Made by a program: the position numbers and the translations under genes. DNA of 64,000 nt from Anaerolineales bacterium UBA2395 (GTDB lineage Bacteria > Chloroflexota > Anaerolineae > Anaerolineales > Villigracilaceae): positions 16,523-80,522 of the forward strand of contig DDSH01000014.1 of assembly GCA_002343775.1 (NCBI GenBank), in the 5' to 3' direction. The notes under the pieces were generated by a model. It was given only the letters and a program-made list of their open reading frames with translations. It was not told the origin of the DNA and did not search any database. Of the stretch, positions 57,598 to 64,000 are shown piece by piece (position 1 is the stretch's first letter; each line of letters opens with the position of its first letter).

Positions 57598-58581
57598 TTA
57601 CACTTTTGCCTGCGGCGCGAGCGAAGCGATGCTTCCGCGCAGTTTTTCGATGATGGCAGTATTCCCGCGTTCATCGCCAAACTTCACCAGTTGTTCCTTC
57701 TTGTGCGCGAGCTCCCCCAGGTATTGATAGAAGTTGGCGGTAGATTTGTATACGCCCCCGCTCAATGCAGCCATGCGCGCGCCGAACTGAAAGAACGAGA
57801 CCGCTGTTTTGTACTGGGCTTCAGAGATTAGACCACTGGCAACTTCTTCGCGCAGGTGTTTTTTCAGCAGCCCTTGCTCGTGACGGATCATCCAGATGAT
57901 GAAGCCGAGGAAGATCAGCCAGCCGCTCCACTCGAGCAGGACGACCAGCGCCAGACTGCCCAAGCCGGTGACGAAGATGACGGCGGTGTTGTGGAAGGCG
58001 TGTGCAAAAACGGCGGCGAAATAACCGATGATGGGAGCAATGAACTTGATCAGCATATTGCGATTCATACGTGTGACGGCAAACCCGATGCCAATGAAAG
58101 CGGTATAGAAAGGATGCCCCCAGGCAAATACACCCACGCGCAGGGCAAAATTTGTGAACATGCCCGCCCAGCCGCCATCGGCATATTGCCCCATGAAGTA
58201 GAAGACGTTTTCGGTGGCGGCGAACCCAAGCCCGGCGATGCCGCCGTAGATGATGCCATCGAGGATCGAGTCGAATTCTTTACGGAAAATGAAGAAGACC
58301 AGCATTACTGCCAGCCCTTTCATAAACTCTTCCACAACCGGCGCGGTGATCGAACCCCCGGCAATGTCTTCCAACACGGCATCATTGAGCACAATGCTAA
58401 AGCCGATCTCGAAGACCGTTGCCACGATCAGCGTGCCGATGATGGCGACGAAACCGCCCCAGAAGAACGTCATAAATAACAGCCAGCGCGGCTCTTTCTC
58501 GTAACGGTCGAGCCAGTAAATAAACCATGAAAAGAAGAACGCGGGGATGAAGGCGAGCGGGATTGCGACCAAAAGTGCCAT
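57598..58581 (-). CDS. prsW: PrsW family intramembrane metalloprotease
   Basis: A 327-residue membrane protein with about eight helices. The metal-site motifs of the PrsW/CAAX-protease-like fold are VVEEFMKGL, GFAATENVFYF and AHAFHNT. PrsW cuts anti-sigma factors at the membrane; two sigma/DUF5667 pairs lie in this window and could be linked, but this is inference. The ATG at 58581 has GGAGGAG upstream. About 100 C-terminal residues are soluble. Confidence 0.9.
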   Translation of the reverse strand: MALLVAIPLAFIPAFFFSWFIYWLDRYEKEPRWLLFMTFFWGGFVAIIGTLIVATVFEIGFSIVLNDAVLEDIAGGSITAPVVEEFMKGLAVMLVFFIFRKEFDSILDGIIYGGIAGLGFAATENVFYFMGQYADGGWAGMFTNFALRVGVFAWGHPFYTAFIGIGFAVTRMNRNMLIKFIAPIIGYFAAVFAHAFHNTAVIFVTGLGSLALVVLLEWSGWLIFLGFIIWMIRHEQGLLKKHLREEVASGLISEAQYKTAVSFFQFGARMAALSGGVYKSTANFYQYLGELAHKKEQLVKFGDERGNTAIIEKLRGSIASLAPQAKV

Positions 58582-58674
58582 GAAAACTCCTCCAAATGAA
58601 TTGGTATCAATGCATGCGGATATTTTACCTGCATGCATTCAAACGAGATATGGGAAAAAAGTGGGAGCGACCAC

Positions 58675-59304
58675 TCACTCGCGAAAGATAAGGCGTGTCC
58701 GTTCCACGCGCGTGGTATCGGCTTCGATGTTCAGCGCAGATAACACTTCCTCCGGGCGTCCGGTTGCGCCTTCGCGCGATGCCAGGGTCATCTTAAGCCA
58801 TACGTTTCCGCTTGCCTCGGTGATGACACTTAGCATCTCGATCAACGGGCGCAGGTCGTAGGATTTGCCTCTCCGCTCGCGGATGAGACTCTCGGAATTC
58901 ATGACCGCTTCGACCCGGCGCGTCAATTCGGACCCGTCCACGGCTTCTGTCAAACGCACATCGTATGCCGCCGAAAGCACCTGCGTCTGCAAGGCGGGCA
59001 GGCGCTCATCCACCGATTGCACATCGACGATCTTGATGTCTGGCGGGAGCGATTCTTGCAAGCGCGCTGAAATGTCCGTCACAGTCAATTCCTCATTCAG
59101 GCGTACATCCAGCACCTCGCCGCGGGAGGAGAATCCCAGTGGCAGGGCGGCAGCGAGACTGATCTTCGGTTGCGGATGAAATCCTTGCGAGTAAGAGATG
59201 GGCAGGTTGGCGCGGCGCATGGCGCGTTCCCACAGACGATGCAGGTCGAGATGACCGATGAAGCGCAGGGGTCCCTGCTTGGAAAAGGTGATTCGGACGC
59301 GCAT
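58675..59304 (-). CDS. DUF2344 (TIGR03936) radical-SAM-associated protein
   Basis: A 209-residue protein of DUF2344, with RITFSKQGPLRFIGHLDLHRLWERA at its start and SYSQGFHPQPKISLAAALPLG. It is the known partner of a B12-type radical SAM protein, and the two are often neighbours or fused. The partner lies 600 nt upstream on the same strand, with a ClbS-like gene in between. The pathway is unknown; possibly tRNA or ribosome modification. Confidence 0.92.
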   Translation of the reverse strand: MRVRITFSKQGPLRFIGHLDLHRLWERAMRRANLPISYSQGFHPQPKISLAAALPLGFSSRGEVLDVRLNEELTVTDISARLQESLPPDIKIVDVQSVDERLPALQTQVLSAAYDVRLTEAVDGSELTRRVEAVMNSESLIRERRGKSYDLRPLIEMLSVITEASGNVWLKMTLASREGATGRPEEVLSALNIEADTTRVERTRLIFRE

Positions 59305-59309
59305 GATAT

Positions 59310-59834
59310 CTATTTTGGCTCGGAGGCGATCTTCTTCAGCCAGCGTTGAATGGCAGAGATGACGCGACGATATGGGCGATAGGTGTGTTCGGCAATACGG
59401 TGGAACAGGTCATGGTCGAGGCATTGATGATGCGTCATTTTCTCGAACGCATCCAGAATATTGGAATACACCGCCAGTTCCTGCGCCACGATCTCATCGA
59501 ATTCGATGTTCTTGTAGGGCTCCAGTGCGAATAGGTTGGGATTGTCCTTTTCATGCAATGGTGACTCGAAATCCGGGTAGCCATAGTGTATTTGGAAGTT
59601 TTCCAGCGCGGTGAACGAAGAGGAAGGGGCGTATGTTTCGCCTTCCAGGATCTCACTTAATCTGTCGGCAATGAATTGCTCATGAAGCAGCACATCAGCC
59701 AACAGGTCTTTGGCGGTCAATTGCCCAGATACGCCTTTCATGGTCAATCGGCGCGAAAATCCAACGCGATTCAGCAATCCTTCAAACTGATCACGTTCGC
59801 GTTGCAGGCGTGAGAGGAAGAGTGTTTTGTTCAT
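59310..59834 (-). CDS. ClbS/DfsB-like four-helix protein
   Basis: A 174-residue helical protein like ClbS/DfsB and other DinB-related proteins: TLFLSRLQRERDQFEGLLNRV, LLADVLLHEQFIADRLSEIL, and a late RPYRRVISAIQRWL. ClbS opens a colibactin warhead; other members have no known role. ATG 59834 is taken from the family start; no clear ribosome site is seen. It lies between the radical SAM gene and its DUF2344 partner. Confidence 0.78.
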   Translation of the reverse strand: MNKTLFLSRLQRERDQFEGLLNRVGFSRRLTMKGVSGQLTAKDLLADVLLHEQFIADRLSEILEGETYAPSSSFTALENFQIHYGYPDFESPLHEKDNPNLFALEPYKNIEFDEIVAQELAVYSNILDAFEKMTHHQCLDHDLFHRIAEHTYRPYRRVISAIQRWLKKIASEPK

Positions 59835-59864
59835 AAGCTGAGAAAGGAGAAATTGACTTCTGAA

Positions 59865-59889
59865 AACCCGCAAGTAGAGATTGCGGGTT
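59865..59889 (-). promoter_or_regulatory. Hairpin between the radical SAM and ClbS-like genes
   Basis: Nine-base arms (AACCCGCAA and its complement) with a 7-nt loop and a short T run on the minus strand. It may reduce read-through from the radical SAM gene. Confidence 0.45.
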
Positions 59890-59898
59890 CCGGCTTGG

Positions 59899-61839
59899 TC
59901 AATCGCCCACCAGTGGTAGTTCCACTTCCATCTTGCGGGCAGGGGTTTTCACTTCGGGACATTTCCAGCCCTCGCCGGGATTTTCGCGGCGCAGATTGGC
60001 AAAGGTTGGCAGGATGCCGCACGCGAAGCAGTTCAAGCGGCAGTCCACGCGGATCTGACCTTCGAGCGACATGCGGAAATCCTGGAAGAGGAAATTCTTG
60101 CGTACAGCGGCGGTGATGTGTTCCCACGGAAACACCTCATCCGTTCGACGCTGGCGGTGGGTATAGAAGGAGTGATCGAGCCCATGCTCGGCAAAGGCTG
60201 CCATCCAAGTCTGGAACTTGCGACCCTCTTCCCAGGCATCGAAGCGGGCGCCGTTTTTCCATGCGGTGTAGATCACATCTGCGATGCGGCGGTCGCCGCG
60301 CGAAAGCCACGATTCCACAAGCGAATCATCGGGGTTGGTCCAACTTAGTTTTATACTTTTGTCTTTGAACAATTCGCGTTTGAGCAATGCCTGCTTTTCG
60401 AGGATGCTTTCGCGCGTGTCACTGGAAACCCACTGGAAGGGGGTTTGCGGCTTGGGCACAAAGGTACTTACACCGGCGTTCAACTTAACTTTCCAGCCCG
60501 CCACCTTGCGCCCCTCTGCGATGACGCGCTTGCAAAGATCGGCAATCGCTTGCACATCTTCCAGCGTTTCGCTGGGGTGACCGATCATGAAATACAACTT
60601 GATGGTCGTCCAGCCGCGACTGTAAATTTCCCGTGTGGTGTTGATGATGTCTTCATCGGGGATGAACTTGTTGATGATGCGGCGCATCCGTTCGCTGGCG
60701 GCTTCGGGTGCGAGCGTGAACCCGCCCGAGCGGTGCTGCTTTAGTTTCTCCATTAAATCGATGGAGACCGATTCGATCCTTAAAGAAGGCAGCGAAACAG
60801 TTAGTTTCCGTCCTTCGAAGCGCTTGCTGATGGCATCCACCAGATCTTTAATGTGAGTATAGTCGGAAGAGGAAAGTGACAGGAGCGCCAGTTCCTCGAA
60901 GCCCGTAGAGCGGACCGCCTCATCGGCGGCTTCCACGATCTCCTCCACGCTTCGCTCCCGGACCGGGCGGGTAATCATCCCTGCCTGACAGAAGCGACAT
61001 CCGCGGGTGCATCCGCGCATGATTTCGACCGAAACGCGGTTATGGACGATGTCGATGTTCGGTACGATGAATTTGGTTGGCGGCGGAGGGAGTTTTGCCA
61101 CAATTCGCTTGTGGATCACCTTGGGCGCTTCTGAGATGAGCGGCTCGATGGCTGCGACAGTCCCATCATCCATGTAGGTGGTTTCATAGAAGCAGGGGAC
61201 GTAAACGCCGGATATCTTGGCAAGATCGCGTAATACATCTTTTCGGTGGAAAGTGGATTGTGGATGATCACCTTCCACTTTCCACTTTTGAATTGTGTCA
61301 ATAATATCGTGTATGACTTCTTCGCCCTCGCCAATGACGAACGCGTCGATGAACGCGTGCATTGGCTCCGGGTTGTTGGTGGAATGTCCGCCTGCAATGA
61401 CGATGGGGTGGTTGTCATTGCGTTCTTCGCTTCGCACGGGAATGCCGGCCAGATCGAGGATGTTGAGGGCGTTTGTGTAGAGCGTCTCATAGGGGAGGGA
61501 AAAGCCGATGAGGTCGAAGCAGGCTAAGGGTCGTTTTGATTCGAGCGCGTAGAGCGGAATCCCGTGCTCGCGTAGCAGCGGTTCCATATCCAGCCACGGC
61601 GCGTAGGCGCGCTCCGCCAGCGCATCCTCGCGCTGGTTGATCTGGTCGTAGAGGATCTTCAAGCCCACATTGGAAACACCAATGTCGTAAATATCGGGGA
61701 AGACGAGCGCCACACGGGTCTTTGCCTTGTCCCAATCCTTGTGTATCGAGTTGAGTTCGCCGCCGACATACCGACCGGGTTTTTGTACCTTTAAGAGGAT
61801 ACGGTCTAGTTTGTTTTCAATTTGCTCAGGGGTTAACAT
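59899..61839 (-). CDS. B12-type radical SAM protein (TIGR03960 family)
   Basis: A 646-residue radical SAM enzyme. The N-terminal B12-binding-like domain has VALVFPDIYDIGVSNVGLKIL, and the 4Fe-4S cluster binds CTRGCRFCQAG. The C-terminal third has further Cys (CRLNCFACGILP). It is the usual partner of DUF2344 and of RNase G in other genomes. Reaction unknown. The ATG at 61839 is chosen because TATAAT ends 7 nt upstream; the in-frame ATG at 61848 overlaps that box. Confidence 0.93.
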   Translation of the reverse strand: MLTPEQIENKLDRILLKVQKPGRYVGGELNSIHKDWDKAKTRVALVFPDIYDIGVSNVGLKILYDQINQREDALAERAYAPWLDMEPLLREHGIPLYALESKRPLACFDLIGFSLPYETLYTNALNILDLAGIPVRSEERNDNHPIVIAGGHSTNNPEPMHAFIDAFVIGEGEEVIHDIIDTIQKWKVEGDHPQSTFHRKDVLRDLAKISGVYVPCFYETTYMDDGTVAAIEPLISEAPKVIHKRIVAKLPPPPTKFIVPNIDIVHNRVSVEIMRGCTRGCRFCQAGMITRPVRERSVEEIVEAADEAVRSTGFEELALLSLSSSDYTHIKDLVDAISKRFEGRKLTVSLPSLRIESVSIDLMEKLKQHRSGGFTLAPEAASERMRRIINKFIPDEDIINTTREIYSRGWTTIKLYFMIGHPSETLEDVQAIADLCKRVIAEGRKVAGWKVKLNAGVSTFVPKPQTPFQWVSSDTRESILEKQALLKRELFKDKSIKLSWTNPDDSLVESWLSRGDRRIADVIYTAWKNGARFDAWEEGRKFQTWMAAFAEHGLDHSFYTHRQRRTDEVFPWEHITAAVRKNFLFQDFRMSLEGQIRVDCRLNCFACGILPTFANLRRENPGEGWKCPEVKTPARKMEVELPLVGD

Positions 61840-61846
61840 GCCGCAC

Positions 61847-61852
61847 ATTATA
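61847..61852 (-). promoter_or_regulatory. -10 box of the radical SAM gene
   Basis: A perfect minus-strand TATAAT ending 7 nt before the ATG at 61839, with no Shine-Dalgarno sequence. Confidence 0.65.
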
Positions 61853-62022
61853 CCTGATAAGAATTGTCTGAATCGGTTTGATTTTTGAGGCTGAAATTCG
61901 GAAAAAAACCACGCCTCTTTACAGAACTGATAAGGAAATTGGGAAGAAATAGCCCCAAAGGGTGAGAGGGGTATATTCTATTGTGACTTAAAATTTAAAG
62001 AAAATAGAATCAGGAGTGTGAA

Positions 62023-62700
62023 ATGAGAAATCTATTGCTGATGTCGCTTGCGCTGGTGTTGGCTGCGTGTGGCGTAGTTCAGCCTGTCCAGCAAGAACAG
62101 CCGACCCCGGTGATTCAAACGGTGGTAGTGACGGTCATCCCGCCGACTGAAATTATTCCGCCAACCGCAATCCCTACACAGCCAGCGCCGACGGATGTCC
62201 CTACGCTCGCGCCGACAGCGACTCTTGAACCAACTCCGCTGCCTCAACCGACAGCTACGACCGATTCGTCCAGCACGAGTTCCGGTGCTTCGAGTACTGG
62301 TTTAACCGTTGTTAATGTGGATAACGTTCTTGGGAAAGGCGCATTTGTCGACATTTCGTTTTCCAGCGACCTGCTGACCTTGAATTGCACCCCGCGTGAG
62401 ATCGAGATTTCGATGACCGCCAACCTACCAGAGATCACCAGAGCCGAGTTGTACTATCGAGTCACCGATCAGCCCAGCGCCTTGTATCCTTCCAATTGGT
62501 TCTTGTTTGGGAATTTGGGCACAGATGGAAAAGGTAAATTCTTTACCAAGTTTGATGCGCTCAGCATCAACCCCAACTATCGCGGCTTGGAAAAAGCCTG
62601 GTTAGATTTCCAGATCATCGGTGTCAATAAGGGTGGCGGGGTCGTAGAGCGTACCCAGCATATCGAACGCCTTGTGACGTATTCCAAGGAATGCCCGTAA
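62023..62700 (+). CDS. Lipoprotein with Pro/Thr linker, unknown function
   Basis: A 225-residue lipoprotein. The signal peptide ends in LVLAACG, then a 70-residue linker rich in Pro, Thr and Ala, and a beta-rich domain from about residue 95 with two Cys, one in LLTLNCTPREIEI and one near the end (YSKECP), which may bond. I do not recognise the domain. AGGAG lies 8 nt before the ATG. A bidirectional terminator follows. Confidence 0.8.
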   Translation: MRNLLLMSLALVLAACGVVQPVQQEQPTPVIQTVVVTVIPPTEIIPPTAIPTQPAPTDVPTLAPTATLEPTPLPQPTATTDSSSTSSGASSTGLTVVNVDNVLGKGAFVDISFSSDLLTLNCTPREIEISMTANLPEITRAELYYRVTDQPSALYPSNWFLFGNLGTDGKGKFFTKFDALSINPNYRGLEKAWLDFQIIGVNKGGGVVERTQHIERLVTYSKECP

Positions 62701-62713
62701 TCCGTATGGAATC

Positions 62714-62750
62714 AAAAAGAGACAGGCTTTCAAGCCTGTCTCTTTTTTTT
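62714..62750. terminator. Bidirectional terminator
   Basis: AAAAAGAGACAGGCTT and its complement, two-base loop, with eight T on the plus strand and five T on the minus strand. It serves the lipoprotein gene and the bactofilin-like gene, which converge here. Confidence 0.93.
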
Positions 62751-62751
62751 G

Positions 62752-64000
62752 TTAAGTCGAACGCATTTGCCAGCGTTCGCGCCCCCAGATCCACAACGCG
62801 CCCAGACCAAGGAACATCACCAGAAGACCGATCAACCAGCCCACGAACGGAAGTTCGATCAGCAGAGCGACGATGACGACGCCCAGAACAAGGGGCCAGA
62901 CCTTGTGCTCTGCCAAAGACGGGTTGAAGCGTCCCAGGATCCACTTGCCGCCCAACCATGCCACTATGATCTTGGTCAGGAAAACGGTTACCAGGACAAA
63001 TCCGACCACGGCTGCGAACAGCGCCAGAATGGCTACCCATATGATGGTTCCGCTAATTCCACCGAGGGTGATGATGCCGAAAATAACCGCGCCAAGTATG
63101 GCAACTGTGACCAAGAGGAAGAGGGCGAAGAAGAAAGCGACATACGCCACCACGCCCCAGCCGAGGCTTGCCGCAGGTTGTGCCTGCAATTTATCCGTCA
63201 GGGTCTTCATGAAGGTGGGGGCAAGCCAGCCAAGCAGCAACCCGAACAAGATCAGTGTAACGATGGTGCGCAGCAGGTCCAACGTCCACGAAACGGCTTT
63301 TTCTGCTTGTGTTGGCTCAGGTTTGGAGTATTTAACATCCAGTACCGGCTCATTGCGTGTGACCTTGCCTTCCACGACGCTGCTGGGAATGGCGGCATCC
63401 TTGGTCAACGTGTAGATCAGGTCGCCTTCGATCCTGGCGTCTTCATCGACCTCCAGCCCCGGTTTCACACTCGGGATGGAAATTTCGGTATTGTTGATGT
63501 ACATGGAAGGCGAAGGACTGTTCTCGTCCACATCTCCAATATCCACACGGACATCGCCGCCGAATTCGCCGCTCAGGCTTGCAGCTCCCGTACCGATCAT
63601 GGCATCATCGGCGACATCCCCGGCAAAAAGGATTTGCCCGCCGCCATACAACAGGTTGCCGCCCACCGTGCTGCCAGATTCGGCTTCAAGGCTGGCGCCC
63701 CCGGCGAGCAGGTCGCCGCCAATACTGGCTTCGTCACCCAATTTCAACGCCGCGCCACCCATGCGGACATCGTCCATTACGGTTCCGTTGATGATGACAC
63801 TGTTCCCGCCTGCAAACAGGTCACCTTCCACCACCCCATTGATGACGATCACATTTCCAACGACGAACAGGTCACCCTTGATCGTTCCCTCCAGGGTGAA
63901 TTCCTCCGCACTGACGTATAGGTCATCGTTCACCACTTCGTCGGCTTCAATAACGACAACATCGCCCTCGCGCCCGTCGAATGCCATTGCAGGTGTGGCA
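62752..64000 (-). CDS. Membrane protein with bactofilin-like repeats, 5' partial
   Basis: At least 415 residues; the gene continues past the right edge. The codons before the first ATG in view (63987) read ATPA and the frame is open, so a signal peptide ending ATPAMA is likely. Residues 10-135 form repeated short beta strands of bactofilin type (VINGVVEGDLFAGGNSVIIN, GGDLLAGGASLEAESG). After a second short repeat part, about six membrane helices run to the C-terminus, including two long Gly/Ile/Val-rich ones. It is likely a membrane-bound scaffold facing outward. The function is not known. Confidence 0.85.
   Translation of the reverse strand, partial: ATPAMAFDGREGDVVVIEADEVVNDDLYVSAEEFTLEGTIKGDLFVVGNVIVINGVVEGDLFAGGNSVIINGTVMDDVRMGGAALKLGDEASIGGDLLAGGASLEAESGSTVGGNLLYGGGQILFAGDVADDAMIGTGAASLSGEFGGDVRVDIGDVDENSPSPSMYINNTEISIPSVKPGLEVDEDARIEGDLIYTLTKDAAIPSSVVEGKVTRNEPVLDVKYSKPEPTQAEKAVSWTLDLLRTIVTLILFGLLLGWLAPTFMKTLTDKLQAQPAASLGWGVVAYVAFFFALFLLVTVAILGAVIFGIITLGGISGTIIWVAILALFAAVVGFVLVTVFLTKIIVAWLGGKWILGRFNPSLAEHKVWPLVLGVVIVALLIELPFVGWLIGLLVMFLGLGALWIWGRERWQMRST

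Noticed and set aside
62749..63921. 390-residue open frame on the plus strand
   Set aside because: It is antisense to the bactofilin-like gene, starts inside a terminator, and matches no family.

Overview
The window looks like a 64 kb piece of a Chloroflexota chromosome, most likely class Anaerolineae. This is inferred from gene content and not proven. The evidence is a monoderm-style set of lipoproteins with Pro/Thr-rich linkers, ECF sigma factors paired with DUF5667 proteins, a radical SAM protein with its DUF2344 partner, Rex next to F1-ATPase and an MreB-like gene, a FecR/SH3/CHASE2-cyclase operon, and no outer-membrane genes. Most of the sequence is moderately GC-rich. Both edges cut genes: an ALDH16-type aldehyde dehydrogenase on the left and a membrane protein with a bactofilin-like repeat region on the right.

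Layout. 1-1.5 kb: aldehyde dehydrogenase fusion. 1.6-5.5 kb: accessory island with an MntA/HepT toxin-antitoxin pair, a promoter with four exact-period 22-bp repeats and a hairpin, then an AT-rich cassette of Dam-type DNA methylase, HNH endonuclease and an unknown protein. 5.6-10.2 kb: small housekeeping and membrane proteins and one long inverted-repeat element. 10.3-14.6 kb: histidine kinase, receiver protein and HD-GYP protein in one operon. 14.8-22.7 kb: DUF72, GMC oxidoreductase, phasin-like and AarF kinase, ECF sigma/DUF5667 pair, gamma-glutamyltransferase. 22.7-25.8 kb: P-type ATPase behind a yybP-ykoY (Mn2+) riboswitch. 25.9-34.9 kb: DinB, thiolase, truncated haemoglobin, AlkD-like, DUF3048 lipoprotein, HIT, GT39, ExoVII subunits, YuiD. 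34.9-44.3 kb: MurJ and a PLD lipoprotein diverging from one palindromic -10 box, Asn/Asp-rich DUF5666 lipoprotein, GT-C protein, second sigma/DUF5667 pair, HerA-like ATPase. 44.4-53 kb: ICMT-like protein, cold-shock protein, ATP-grasp ligase, F1-ATPase alpha-gamma-beta-epsilon, a degenerate MreB, Rex. 53-57.3 kb: SH3 lipoprotein, FecR lipoprotein, CHASE2 adenylate cyclase. 57.4-64 kb: tRNA-Arg(CCG), PrsW, DUF2344, ClbS-like, radical SAM, lipoprotein, bactofilin-like protein.

A recurrent theme is promoter design. At least ten genes on both strands have a TANNNT -10 box that ends 6-10 nt before the start codon and no Shine-Dalgarno sequence, which points to widespread leaderless transcripts. 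This signal also corrects several start codons. Other genes, such as the ATP synthase genes and most lipoproteins, carry normal GGAGG-type ribosome sites.

The strongest candidates for something new are the promoter/22-bp-repeat/hairpin block ahead of the methylase-HNH cassette, the MreB paralogue that has lost its catalytic residues, the shared palindromic -10 between murJ and the PLD gene, and the amber-interrupted membrane leader between the Mn riboswitch and the ATPase. All functions are from sequence reading alone; no database search was run.
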